Source: Bacillus tuaregi
GTDB lineage: Bacteria; Bacillota; Bacilli; Bacillales; Cytobacillaceae
Assembly (NCBI RefSeq): GCF_900104575.1
Contig: NZ_LT629731.1
Location: forward strand, 2,677,805-2,741,804
Direction: 5' to 3'
Length of the DNA stretch: 64,000 nucleotides
The position numbers and the translations under genes are program-made. This document shows, piece by piece, positions 49,106 through 57,733 of this stretch. The stretch's first letter is position 1. Each line of letters opens with the position of its first letter. Below the pieces are notes generated by a model that was not told the DNA's origin, searched no databases, and worked only from the letters and a program-made list of their open reading frames with translations.

Positions 49106-49894
49106 CTATAATAAATTTAAAAAGTGAATCAACGGCCAGACAAAAATGAGGCTATCAAAGCGATCTAAAACCCCTCCATGACCAGGCAAAATAGACCCTG
49201 AATCTTTCACATGATAATGGCGCTTTAAAGCTGATTCAACAAGATCGCCAATTTGTCCAAATACAGAAAGAAAAATGGTGACAACCCCAAGCATTAAAAG
49301 GGATATATCCATATCTCCAAATAAACCAAAGGGTATGCTTACAATCACGGCACTCACGATACCACCGATAGATCCTTCGATTGTTTTATTGGGACTGATA
49401 TCAGGCCAAAGCTTCCTTTTACCCATAGCACGCCCCGTAAAATAAGCACCTGAATCAGTTGCCCAAATGATAAATAATGAATAAAAAATATAAACAAGAC
49501 CTGCTTCACGCGTTTCAATAAAATAATAAAAGCCCATTCCTATATACAAAATGGCCATGATAGAGAAGGCCACATCATCGTAACTAAACCGATTCTTTGT
49601 CGCAACCATATAGGCAAATAAGAGTAAAGCAGTCATTAATAGGACTTCAATTTTCGTTATATGGAGAAGGTCCAATATATCTGAATATTTAATCGGAAGG
49701 AGAAAAAACCATAATGAAAATAATGAAATAATACCAGAGAAGGAAAGCAATTTCAGTTTTCTCATTTTTAAAAGTTCATATAAGGCAATTGTTGCGAATA
49801 AATAAGCTAGAATCACAAATGGTATTCCCCCGACCAATGTCAAGGAAATAAGAATTGCCCCAAAAATCACAGCTGTAATAATTCTTTGTTTCAT
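49106..49894 (-). CDS. cdsA: phosphatidate cytidylyltransferase
   Basis: A 262-residue protein with about seven to eight hydrophobic spans and the CDP-diacylglycerol synthase signature near the C-terminus (KDSGSILPGHGGVLDRFDSL), preceded by ISPNKTIEGS. It makes CDP-diacylglycerol, the precursor used by PgsA, encoded elsewhere in this window. It follows uppS by 19 bp. Confidence 0.96.
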   Translation of the reverse strand: MKQRIITAVIFGAILISLTLVGGIPFVILAYLFATIALYELLKMRKLKLLSFSGIISLFSLWFFLLPIKYSDILDLLHITKIEVLLMTALLLFAYMVATKNRFSYDDVAFSIMAILYIGMGFYYFIETREAGLVYIFYSLFIIWATDSGAYFTGRAMGKRKLWPDISPNKTIEGSIGGIVSAVIVSIPFGLFGDMDISLLMLGVVTIFLSVFGQIGDLVESALKRHYHVKDSGSILPGHGGVLDRFDSLIFVWPLIHFLNLL

Positions 49895-49913
49895 CTAAAT
49901 GTCAACACCTTTA

Positions 49914-50690
49914 TTAGACCCCACCAAAACGACGTTGGCGTCTCTGAAATGTTTCTATTGCTTCAATTAAATGCTCTTCAGCGAAATCTGGCCATAAAAC
50001 ATCCGTAAACCAAAATTCAGTATAGGCCAGCTGCCAAAGCATAAAATTGCTAAGCCTAATTTCACCACTAGTTCGAATCAATAAGTCAGGATCGGCTAAA
50101 TCGCTTGTCATTAAATGCTTCGAAAAGACTTCTTCATTGATGTCATCTTCGCTCAGTTTACCATTTTTGTAATCGTTCATAATGCTTTTTACACCTGCAA
50201 TAATTTCCGATCTACTACCATAGTTTAGAGCAAAATTTAAAATTAAACCGGTGTTATCCTTTGTTTGTTCTATTGCTCTCTCGACAGCATTAAACGTATG
50301 AGATGGAAGCTCCTCCTTATAACCAATGACTTTCACCTTCACGTTTTCTGTAATTAATTCAGGGAGGAAGGTGCCGAGAAATTCCTCAGGAAGCTTCATC
50401 AAGTATTCAACTTCAGTTTTGGGACGTTTCCAATTCTCCGTTGAAAAAGCATACAATGTAAGTGTTTTTACCCCTAATTGATTAGCCATTTTCGTTACTT
50501 TTCGAACAACCTTCATTCCCTCATGATGTCCGGCTATTCTTGGCAAGGCTCTTTTTTTCGCCCAGCGACCATTTCCATCCATTATAATAGCAATATGTTC
50601 TGGAATAGGCTGTTCTTGGACTTTTTGTATTCGTTCTCGGAGATTGGAAGAGTTTTTTGTCGTCTTCCATATATTAAATTTACTAAACAT
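49914..50690 (-). CDS. uppS: undecaprenyl diphosphate synthase (cis-isoprenyltransferase)
   Basis: A 258-residue protein with the family motif IIMDGNGRWAKKR (Asp38), the YAFSTENWKRP segment and the C-terminal RTSGEIRLSNFMLWQ and TDVLWPDF motifs. It adds eight isopentenyl units to farnesyl diphosphate to make the C55 carrier for peptidoglycan and teichoic acids. GGAGG lies 8 nt before the ATG at 50690; an ATG 13 codons upstream is in frame but would place the site inside the gene. Confidence 0.96.
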   Translation of the reverse strand: MFSKFNIWKTTKNSSNLRERIQKVQEQPIPEHIAIIMDGNGRWAKKRALPRIAGHHEGMKVVRKVTKMANQLGVKTLTLYAFSTENWKRPKTEVEYLMKLPEEFLGTFLPELITENVKVKVIGYKEELPSHTFNAVERAIEQTKDNTGLILNFALNYGSRSEIIAGVKSIMNDYKNGKLSEDDINEEVFSKHLMTSDLADPDLLIRTSGEIRLSNFMLWQLAYTEFWFTDVLWPDFAEEHLIEAIETFQRRQRRFGGV

Positions 50691-50871
50691 TTGTAGCTCC
50701 TCCAAAAGGTTAATCTCACCCTCCGACAAAAGATGAATCCCGTCTTAATCATTGGTAGCCAAAACTACCTTGTTCTATAATACCAAAAATTCCTACTGAT
50801 ATCTCTATTATCACGAATTTGCGCCTGCAAAAAGTTAGATTCTCTCCTGTTTACGGTTACCCTTCAATGAG

Positions 50872-50900
50872 TAAAAAAACCCCCTAATCGATAGAGGGTC
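50872..50900 (-). terminator. intrinsic terminator after frr
   Basis: ACCCTCTA / TAGGGGGT stem with one U-G pair, short loop, followed by seven U residues. Confidence 0.85.
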
Positions 50901-50931
50901 CTTTCACTTAAAATAAACAACTATTCCCAGG

Positions 50932-51489
50932 TTATACTTCCAAAATTTCTTTTTCTTTTTCTTTTGTCATTGCATCAATCTTGCTGATATTTTCATCCGT
51001 CACTTTTTGAATATCATCTGAATACCCACGGTGGTCGTCTTCCGTAATATCTCCTGCTTTTTCACGTTTTTTCAAATCATCATTTGCGTCGCGACGAATA
51101 TTACGAATCGCTACTTTTGCTTCCTCAGCTTCTTTTTTCACTACTTTTACAAGCTCTTTACGACGCTCTTCAGTTAGTGCTGGAATCGAAATTCGAATAA
51201 TATTCCCATCGCTTGTAGGATTCAATCCAAGGTCAGACTTTAAGATAGATCTTTCAATTTCTCCCAAGATTGTTTTATCATATGGCTGAATAACTAACAA
51301 ACGTGCTTCAGGAACAGAAATACCAGCTAATTGATTAATTGGTGTCGGTGCACCATAGTAATCAACTGTAATGCGGTCTAATAAAGATGCATTTGCTCTG
51401 CCGGCACGGATACTGGCTAACTCACGAGAATATGCCTGAATCGCCTTTGACATTTTTTCTTTAGCATGATCAATAATTTGTGTTGGCAT
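50932..51489 (-). CDS. frr: ribosome recycling factor
   Basis: A 185-residue, all-helical protein of exact family length ([20 protein letters not shown]). With EF-G it splits the post-termination ribosome. It starts 2 bp after pyrH, with the Shine-Dalgarno inside the pyrH end, so the two are coupled, and its terminator follows. Confidence 0.98.
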   Translation of the reverse strand: MPTQIIDHAKEKMSKAIQAYSRELASIRAGRANASLLDRITVDYYGAPTPINQLAGISVPEARLLVIQPYDKTILGEIERSILKSDLGLNPTSDGNIIRISIPALTEERRKELVKVVKKEAEEAKVAIRNIRRDANDDLKKREKAGDITEDDHRGYSDDIQKVTDENISKIDAMTKEKEKEILEV

Positions 51490-51491
51490 AA

Positions 51492-52214
51492 TTATTTCCC
51501 CCTAACAATTGTTCCAATTTTTTCACCCATAACTGCACGTTTGATATTGCCATTTTCCATTATGGAAAAAACAATTAACGGAATATCATTATCCATACAT
51601 AAGGAAGAAGCGGTAGAATCCATAACAGCTAATCCTTCTTTAATCACATCTAAATAAGATAACTCATCATATTTCTTAGCATTCTGATCGACGCGCGGAT
51701 CTGCAGAATATACTCCGTCAACGTTGTTCTTTGCCATCAGAATGACTTCTGCCTCTATCTCAGCTGCTCTTAGTGCAGCAGTAGTATCTGTTGAGAAATA
51801 TGGATTACCAGTCCCAGCAGCAAAAATAACAACACGTTTTTTCTCCAGATGACGAATAGCTCTTCTACGGATATATGGCTCAGCAACCTGTCGCATTTCA
51901 ATCGATGTTTGAACACGGGTTTCACAGCCGGCCTGTTCAAGACTATCCTGAAGCGCTAACGAATTCATAACGGTCGCTAGCATCCCCATATAATCAGCAT
52001 TTGCTCTGTCCATACCCATCTCTTCACCAATCTTACCACGCCAAATATTACCACCGCCAACTACTACTGCAACCTCAACACCTAAATCTGCAAGCTCTTT
52101 TACTTGTGCAGCAACCGATTTAATGACAGCCGGGAAAATCCCAAAACCTTGATCACCAGCCAAGGCCTCTCCACTTAATTTTAAGACAACGCGTTTATAC
52201 TTTGGTTTGGTCAT
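51492..52214 (-). CDS. pyrH: uridylate kinase
   Basis: A 240-residue amino-acid-kinase-fold UMP kinase ([32 protein letters not shown]). It phosphorylates UMP and is regulated by GTP and UTP. The ATG at 52214 follows GGAGG; an in-frame ATG four codons upstream overlaps it. The rpsB-tsf-pyrH-frr order is widely conserved. Confidence 0.97.
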   Translation of the reverse strand: MTKPKYKRVVLKLSGEALAGDQGFGIFPAVIKSVAAQVKELADLGVEVAVVVGGGNIWRGKIGEEMGMDRANADYMGMLATVMNSLALQDSLEQAGCETRVQTSIEMRQVAEPYIRRRAIRHLEKKRVVIFAAGTGNPYFSTDTTAALRAAEIEAEVILMAKNNVDGVYSADPRVDQNAKKYDELSYLDVIKEGLAVMDSTASSLCMDNDIPLIVFSIMENGNIKRAVMGEKIGTIVRGK

Positions 52215-52252
52215 AGAAACCTCCATATGTATTATACTATTTATTTACCTGC

Positions 52253-52283
52253 TTTAAAAATAGGGAACACAGTGTGTTCCCTG
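52253..52283 (-). terminator. intrinsic terminator after tsf
   Basis: AGGGAACAC / GTGTTCCCT perfect 9-bp stem with 3-base loop, followed by AUUUUUAAA. Confidence 0.8.
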
Positions 52284-52313
52284 AAAAAAGTTCGTATTTA
52301 TTTTGCACAAAAA

Positions 52314-53195
52314 TTATTTTTTCATTTGGTTCATAACTTCTTCAGCAAAGTTTTCTGAACGCTTTTCAAGACCTTCTCCTACTTCATAACGAATAAATTC
52401 GCGAATCTTTCCACCTTTAGATTCAACAAATTGACGTACTTTTTGATCAGGATTTTTAACAAATGCTTGATCAAGTAGGCAAACATCTTCAAAATATTTT
52501 CCTAAACGGCCTTCAACCATTTTAGCAACAATATTCTCTGGTTTACCTTCGTTCATTGCTTGCTGAGTTAATACTTGACGCTCATGCTCAACTTCTTCTG
52601 CAGATACTTCGTCACGAGATACGAATTTAGGATTTAGTGCAGCAACATGCATGGAAACATCTTTAGCCGCTTCTGCATCGGTTGTTCCTTCTAAGACAGT
52701 AAGAACACCAATACGTCCACCCATGTGCAGATAAGCACCAAATGCATCATTATCAGTTTTTGATTTCACTTCGAAACGGCGAAGGTTCATGTTTTCACCA
52801 ATTTTTGAAATCGCAGCAGAGATATGTGCTTCTACAGTGGCACCATTAGCCATTGTTGAAGCAAGAGCCTCTTCTAAAGTAGCAGGCTTTGCACTAAGTA
52901 ATTGTTCACCTAATTCTTTTACTAGAGTTTGGAACGCTTCGTTTTTAGCAACAAAGTCTGTTTCAGCGTTAACCTCTAAAATCACGGCATCATTTCCATT
53001 CACTACTACAGATGTAATACCTTCAGCAGCAACACGGTCCGCTTTTTTAGCAGCTGATGCAATTCCTTTTTCACGTAGGAAATCGATTGCTTTTTCCATA
53101 TCACCATCAGTTTGTTGTAGTGCTTTTTTACAATCCATCATTCCTGCACCCGTTTTTTCACGAAGTTCCTTAACCATTTGTGCTGTAATAGCCAT
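52314..53195 (-). CDS. tsf: elongation factor Ts
   Basis: A 293-residue protein, the B. subtilis length, with [20 protein letters not shown] at the N-terminus and a conserved [10 protein letters not shown] core. It is the GDP/GTP exchange factor for EF-Tu. The start at 53195 follows AAGGAGG; an earlier in-frame ATG adds 13 residues foreign to the family. Confidence 0.98.
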   Translation of the reverse strand: MAITAQMVKELREKTGAGMMDCKKALQQTDGDMEKAIDFLREKGIASAAKKADRVAAEGITSVVVNGNDAVILEVNAETDFVAKNEAFQTLVKELGEQLLSAKPATLEEALASTMANGATVEAHISAAISKIGENMNLRRFEVKSKTDNDAFGAYLHMGGRIGVLTVLEGTTDAEAAKDVSMHVAALNPKFVSRDEVSAEEVEHERQVLTQQAMNEGKPENIVAKMVEGRLGKYFEDVCLLDQAFVKNPDQKVRQFVESKGGKIREFIRYEVGEGLEKRSENFAEEVMNQMKK

Positions 53196-53244
53196 TATGT
53201 TTTTCCTCCTTAAATAAATATGTATTTTGTTCAATTCATCACTT

Positions 53245-53290
53245 TTTTTGAAAAAAAGGTGATAAAGGGAGCTTCCCTTCTATCACCTTT
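53245..53290 (-). terminator. intrinsic terminator between rpsB and tsf
   Basis: AAAGGTGATA pairs with TATCACCTTT, enclosing an AAGGGA/TCCCTT inner stem, followed by a long U-run. tsf then depends on read-through or an own promoter in the 50 bp behind it. Confidence 0.85.
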
Positions 53291-53358
53291 CCCTGTACGG
53301 TCTAGCCTATTCTTGACAATTCATGAATAACTTAAACGCACGTAAAACAAATTAACAA

Positions 53359-54072
53359 TTAAGCGTTAGCTTCAACAACTTCTGTTTCTTCCCCTTGCTT
53401 CGCTTCTAAAATAGCATCGGCCATTTTAGCAGTTAATAATTTAACAGCGCGAATTGCATCATCGTTTGCAGGGATAACAACATCAATCTCATCTGGATCA
53501 CAGTTTGTATCAACCATTCCAACGATAGGAATATTTAATTTATGTGCTTCAGCAACAGCGATACGCTCTTTACGAGGATCAATAATAAATAATGCATCAG
53601 GAAGCTGTTTCATATCTTTAATTCCGCCTAAGAATTTCTCAAGACGCTCTTGTTCTTTTTTCAATTGAACAACTTCTTTTTTAGGTAGCACTTCAAATGT
53701 ACCATCTTCAGCCATTCTCTCAATATCTTTTAAACGAGCGATACGCTTTTGAATGGTTTCAAAGTTTGTTAGTGTTCCACCTAACCAACGTTGATTTACA
53801 TAGTACATACCTGAACGAATTGCTTCTTCCTTAACAGAATCTTGTGCTTGTTTTTTTGTACCAACGAATAGAACAGTTCCGCCATTAGCAGCTAGTTCCT
53901 TAACCCATTTGTACGCCTCTTCAACCTTTTTAACTGTTTTTTGAAGGTCGATGATATAGATGCCGTTACGCTCTGTGAAAATATATTTTTTCATTTTAGG
54001 GTTCCAACGGCGTGTTTGGTGTCCGAAATGTACACCAGCTTCAAGTAATTGCTTCATTGAAATAACTGACAT
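53359..54072 (-). CDS. rpsB: 30S ribosomal protein S2
   Basis: A 237-residue protein with the S2 signatures [20 protein letters not shown] and [12 protein letters not shown]. It joins the 30S head late and helps dock S1-type factors. TTAGGAGGAAC precedes the ATG. A strong promoter and a structured leader lie upstream, so it begins a new transcription unit after the swrB end of the fla/che region. Confidence 0.98.
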   Translation of the reverse strand: MSVISMKQLLEAGVHFGHQTRRWNPKMKKYIFTERNGIYIIDLQKTVKKVEEAYKWVKELAANGGTVLFVGTKKQAQDSVKEEAIRSGMYYVNQRWLGGTLTNFETIQKRIARLKDIERMAEDGTFEVLPKKEVVQLKKEQERLEKFLGGIKDMKQLPDALFIIDPRKERIAVAEAHKLNIPIVGMVDTNCDPDEIDVVIPANDDAIRAVKLLTAKMADAILEAKQGEETEVVEANA

Positions 54073-54103
54073 GATAGTTCCTCCTAATGGTTTTGTTTTC
54101 CTC

Positions 54104-54165
54104 CGCTCATTTCATCTCTACATGAAAACTGTCGAAACAGCACCATCCATGTAAATCCGTGAGCG
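54104..54165 (-). promoter_or_regulatory. structured 5' leader of rpsB
   Basis: In the rpsB leader RNA, CGCTCA (54160-54165) pairs with TGAGCG (54104-54109), TACATG (54148-54153) with CATGTA (54119-54124), and CTGT-TTCG-ACAG forms a UUCG-capped hairpin (54129-54140). The 3' arm TGAGCG runs into GGAGG. Such nested stems are typical of ribosomal protein leaders bound by their own product; no specific family is recognised. Confidence 0.5.
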
Positions 54166-54186
54166 TGTGTATTAACACCGTTTTAT

Positions 54187-54215
54187 AATATATCATATGT
54201 ATAGAAGACAATCAA
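54187..54215 (-). promoter_or_regulatory. sigma-A promoter of rpsB
   Basis: Minus-strand TTGATT (54210-54215), 17-bp spacer, TATATT (54187-54192). The -35 box starts 2 bp after the swrB stop codon. Confidence 0.65.
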
Positions 54216-54216
54216 G

Positions 54217-54855
54217 TTATTCTTGAGTATTTTCATGGAATTTAAGCAGCAAGGCGATTTCAGCCTTTCCTTTATTTAAGCGCTTTGCCATTTCCTCTAT
54301 CGAAAAACCCTGTTGTTTCATAATCAGAATTTGAAATAGTAATGATTCCTTCAACAATTCATTATTGCTACGTTCCTTTATCAACTCTGTTGCTTGTAAT
54401 TTCCTCTTTAGTTCATCATGTCTGGTCTCTACCACTTGATTGGTCTTTTCAGGCAAAACATCATTCTCGATTAGTTTATTGTTTTGTTTTTGATAGGCTC
54501 TAACGGCCTGTATGTTTACTGCGCTTTCTATTCGTGATGAAAAACCAGGCTTTTCCTGCTTTTGTCCACTTGTTTTACTAGCTTGCTTTGACTCCTCAGC
54601 CGATAATGCTTTTTGCAGCTGGTTTACATTTGAGAACTGTTTTTCATTTGTGTCCTTTACACGATTAATAAACCGCTCATTCTCCTCTTTCATTTCCAAT
54701 AAATAGGAGGACATTAATTCTTCCATTTCCATCATTGTTTTTTTTTGATTCTCGTCCACCTTCACCAATTTATTTTGTCTTAAAAATAAGATAATAATAC
54801 CCATAAGTGAGATAATATTTAAGATGAAACTAATAATAATAAAAAAAATGGTCAT
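54217..54855 (-). CDS. swrB: swarming motility protein SwrB (YlxL) homologue
   Basis: A 212-residue protein: an N-terminal membrane span (residues 2-25), a long coiled coil, and a C-terminal HTH-like segment (KQQGFSIEEMAKRLNKGKAE). Position between sigD and rpsB identifies it as the SwrB/YlxL homologue, about 45 residues longer than in B. subtilis. SwrB promotes flagellar basal body (type III export) maturation and indirectly sigma-D activity. There is no terminator before the rpsB promoter. Confidence 0.88.
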   Translation of the reverse strand: MTIFFIIISFILNIISLMGIIILFLRQNKLVKVDENQKKTMMEMEELMSSYLLEMKEENERFINRVKDTNEKQFSNVNQLQKALSAEESKQASKTSGQKQEKPGFSSRIESAVNIQAVRAYQKQNNKLIENDVLPEKTNQVVETRHDELKRKLQATELIKERSNNELLKESLLFQILIMKQQGFSIEEMAKRLNKGKAEIALLLKFHENTQE

Positions 54856-54864
54856 AGAATCCCT

Positions 54865-55167
54865 CTATCCACTGTAATCAATAATCTTTCCCTTATATGG
54901 ATGGTGTTCTTGTTGAATTACATCTGTTCCCCTACTTAATTTACTTCTTTTTTTGTGATTTTGATTACGTTCATCTTTCTCCTTCATCCAGTTGGTTTTG
55001 CCTGCTTCTTCATTTTTCACGGTCCTGCTTTTATTATGTTCAACATCCTTTTGCACCGCTTCACCGGCATGCTCAACTAAATTCCGTCCCCGTTGTTGAA
55101 GCTGCTCCTGTAGCTTCCCCGTATCCATTGTTCTTGGAATCGCAATCTGCATTTCAACAGATTTCAT
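54865..55167 (-). CDS. small hydrophilic protein of unknown function between sigD and swrB
   Basis: A 100-residue, highly charged, Gln/Lys/Glu-rich protein without membrane spans or cysteines. It ends HPYKGKIIDYSG, a compact hydrophobic tail that contrasts with the disordered middle and may be a docking peptide. I do not recognise it, and B. subtilis has no gene here as I recall. AAGGG lies 6 nt before the Met at 55167 (another ATG two codons earlier is too near). It is 9 bp upstream of swrB and 32 bp downstream of sigD, so it is part of the motility operon. Confidence 0.8.
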   Translation of the reverse strand: MKSVEMQIAIPRTMDTGKLQEQLQQRGRNLVEHAGEAVQKDVEHNKSRTVKNEEAGKTNWMKEKDERNQNHKKRSKLSRGTDVIQQEHHPYKGKIIDYSG

Positions 55168-55199
55168 ACTCATCCCTTCACGCCCTTTTAGACAATATC

Positions 55200-55958
55200 C
55201 TACTTTCGTAACGCTTGTCTTAGTTTATAGATACATTTAGTGTGAATCTGCGATATTCTTGATGTGGATAAGCCCATAATCTGACCAATTTCGGTTAATG
55301 TTAATTCTTCCTGATAAAAAAGACTAATGACTAGCTGCTCGTTCTCATTTAATGTAGAAATAATTCCTGTCATTTCTTCAATGGCTTCATTTTTTAATAG
55401 AGTTTGTTCAGGACTCTCTCCTCTCTCATCTTTTATTATAAACGATTGCTTACTCTTATCTTCAGGATCCTCTGGTTGTTCATCAATTGATAACATATTA
55501 GCAAAGAATTGCTCGTTCATGATCGCGTATACTTCAGCAACTGTAATATTTAATTCGTCCGCTATTTCCTCTTCTGTCACGTGTCGCAGGTATTTTTGCT
55601 CCAGACTTTCTATCACAGCATCTATTTTCTTGGCTTTTTCCCTCGAGCTTCTTGATAACCAATCTTCTTTCCTTAAACCGTCTAGGATTGCACCACGAAC
55701 ACGAAAGGACGCATAGGTTTCAAATTTCAAATCCCTATTTGGATCAAACTTCTCCAATGCATCATATAGACCTATCATTCCTAAACTAGTAAGATCATCC
55801 CTCGAAACGGTTTTGGGGAGAGAAACAGAAATTCGCTGCACATGATAACTAACGAGTGATAAATACCTTTTCATCAATATATTCGCAGCATCTTTATCAC
55901 GACAGGTCACCCATTTATCCCAGTATAGCTGTTCATCAAGCGTTGCTGCATGAACCAT
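55200..55958 (-). CDS. sigD: RNA polymerase sigma factor SigD (FliA type)
   Basis: A 252-residue sigma-28 factor with region 2 (LGMIGLYDALEKFDPNRDLKF), region 3 and region 4 (LTLTEIGQIMGLSTSRISQI). It directs transcription of late flagellar genes, autolysins and chemoreceptors and is held by FlgM. AGGAGG precedes the ATG. Unlike in the textbook B. subtilis operon, a strong terminator lies between cheD and sigD (56007-56037). Confidence 0.97.
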   Translation of the reverse strand: MVHAATLDEQLYWDKWVTCRDKDAANILMKRYLSLVSYHVQRISVSLPKTVSRDDLTSLGMIGLYDALEKFDPNRDLKFETYASFRVRGAILDGLRKEDWLSRSSREKAKKIDAVIESLEQKYLRHVTEEEIADELNITVAEVYAIMNEQFFANMLSIDEQPEDPEDKSKQSFIIKDERGESPEQTLLKNEAIEEMTGIISTLNENEQLVISLFYQEELTLTEIGQIMGLSTSRISQIHTKCIYKLRQALRK

Positions 55959-56006
55959 CTAATTCCTCCTTTTCCTGAGTAAGCAGCTTTTGTCCTTATG
56001 TTTTTC

Positions 56007-56037
56007 TAAAAAAACCTCTCTCATTCGTTGAGAGAGG
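56007..56037 (-). terminator. canonical intrinsic terminator between cheD and sigD
   Basis: CCTCTCTCA / TGAGAGAGG perfect 9-bp stem, ACGAA loop, followed by seven U residues in the minus-strand RNA. It lies 50 bp past cheD and 49 bp before sigD, inside the flagellar operon. No promoter fits in the space left before sigD. Confidence 0.88.
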
Positions 56038-56088
56038 AAGGTAGAAAAAATTCAGTCTGTAGCTTAAATAGAGAAAAACTTCACAAGC

Positions 56089-56586
56089 TTACAAATATGT
56101 AATTCCCTTATTAACCGTTTTAATCTGCAGAATACAAGTTTTTGGGTCGAACTCGATTGTACGACCACTATTTCCTCCGACATCTTTTCCTACAATTTCT
56201 ATATTTAAAGTCAGTAATTGTTGTTTTACTGCTTCAACATTTCGAGGTCCAATTCTCATTAATTCATTCCCCGTAGTAAATTGAAACATTTGGGCACCGC
56301 CGGCCATTTTTGCTTTTAGTGCTGTTTTTCTTGCACCTTTTTTGATTAAGCAAGAAACAAGCTCATCTAAGGCTGTATCTGCATATTTGGCTGCCGTAAG
56401 TGAACCATTTTTAGCTAGTGATGAATCTGGCAGCATTATATGAGCTAATCCGGCGATTTGCTGCAACTGATCATAGACAACCACACCGACACAGGAACCT
56501 AATCCGGACGTACGAATTAAGCCCGGCGCTTTTACAATATTCATATCCGCAATTCCAACTCTTATGATTTGTTGAGGGTTATTCAT
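56089..56586 (-). CDS. cheD: chemoreceptor glutamine deamidase CheD
   Basis: A 165-residue protein with the catalytic Cys32 (GLGSCVGV) and His49 (AHIMLP). It deamidates receptor glutamines and activates CheC; in B. subtilis it also binds receptors in an adaptation loop with CheC and CheY-P. It overlaps the end of cheC by 8 bp. Confidence 0.97.
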   Translation of the reverse strand: MNNPQQIIRVGIADMNIVKAPGLIRTSGLGSCVGVVVYDQLQQIAGLAHIMLPDSSLAKNGSLTAAKYADTALDELVSCLIKKGARKTALKAKMAGGAQMFQFTTGNELMRIGPRNVEAVKQQLLTLNIEIVGKDVGGNSGRTIEFDPKTCILQIKTVNKGITYL

Positions 56587-57217
56587 CTAACGCAACCCCA
56601 AGTGATTGAAAAATAGTCTCATATGAATCCGGGTCAGGCAATAGAAAAAAGTGGCCATCCACTCGTTCAATATTTTCAACATTTGTTTCATTCAATGCAG
56701 TATCAATCACAATGACATAATCACTAAACTGAGACAGCTCGATGAAGCCATAGCTAATAATAGCACCCAGCATATCAATACTTATTGCTGGAACAGAAGG
56801 ATATAAATGTAATCTGGTAAAATCCGATAATGAGGTTAAATACGAGCCTGCTAAAATATTTCCTAATTCCTGCAGTGCTGATAATGCGATCTCATCATAT
56901 GAAAGGGTTTCAAATTCTACCTTAACACCAGTCATTTGCTGAATATATTTATTAGCTTGTTCTAGCGGCAGAACAAAAAACATATGACAGGGAGCATCAC
57001 CTTCAATTCGTAAATAGACTCCAGCAACCACATTCTCCGCTCCACCGGCCATTTCAATCATTTCATCAAAGGTAACCACTTGGACATTTGGTACCTGCAT
57101 CTCAATTCTCTTATCTAGAATCATAGAAAGTGCAGTCGCAGCATTTCCTGCGCCAATATTTCCAATTTCTTTTAAAATATCAAGATGAGTTGTTGTAATT
57201 TTATCAATAAAATTCAT
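56579..57217 (-). CDS. cheC: CheY-P phosphatase CheC
   Basis: A 212-residue CheC/CheX/FliY-type phosphatase with both E-x3-N active-site helices: EIGNIGAGNAATAL near residue 16 and ELGNILAGSYLTSL near residue 115. It dephosphorylates CheY-P when bound by CheD. The ATG at 57217 follows AGAAGGA; an ATG 18 codons upstream adds residues not found in the family and overlaps the cheW stop region. Confidence 0.95.
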   Translation of the reverse strand: MNFIDKITTTHLDILKEIGNIGAGNAATALSMILDKRIEMQVPNVQVVTFDEMIEMAGGAENVVAGVYLRIEGDAPCHMFFVLPLEQANKYIQQMTGVKVEFETLSYDEIALSALQELGNILAGSYLTSLSDFTRLHLYPSVPAISIDMLGAIISYGFIELSQFSDYVIVIDTALNETNVENIERVDGHFFLLPDPDSYETIFQSLGVALDE

Positions 57218-57233
57218 ATTTTTATCCTTCTGC

Positions 57234-57680
57234 TTATAAAATATCGCGGTCCAGAATTTTGTATAAGTCAATAATAATCAATAGTCGATTTTCTACCTTC
57301 ACTACCCCTTTTACATATTCATCTTCCTCAACACCGACTAAATCCGGAGAGGGCTCAATGGCGGCTTCATTGATATCAATCACATCATTTGCGGCATCCA
57401 CAACCAAACCGACTTCAATATCATCAAGAGCGACAATGATGATTCTCGTCAAATCGGTATATTCACACTCCTCAAGACCAAATCTTTTCCTCAAATCAAT
57501 GATTGGTGTCACTATACCGCGAAGATTAATGACACCCTTAAGGAATGGTGCTGTACCTGGAATTCTAGTTATATGTTGAACCTTTTCAATTCCATGAACA
57601 TCATGGACCGAGATTCCGTACTCTTTTCCATTAAGCTGAAAAACAATTAATTTCATATCTTTGGAGACTACTTCAGACAT
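57234..57680 (-). CDS. cheW: chemotaxis coupling protein CheW
   Basis: A 148-residue CheW domain protein (MKLIVFQLNGKEYGISV; GVINLRGIVTPIIDLRKRFG). It bridges receptors and CheA. GAGGTG lies 6 nt before the chosen ATG at 57680; an ATG 12 codons upstream is in frame but lacks a site. Confidence 0.95.
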   Translation of the reverse strand: MSEVVSKDMKLIVFQLNGKEYGISVHDVHGIEKVQHITRIPGTAPFLKGVINLRGIVTPIIDLRKRFGLEECEYTDLTRIIIVALDDIEVGLVVDAANDVIDINEAAIEPSPDLVGVEEDEYVKGVVKVENRLLIIIDLYKILDRDIL

Positions 57681-57733
57681 TCGATACACCTCGTTTACGC
57701 CACCTTTAAATCCCATATCCTTATGGCAGCTAT

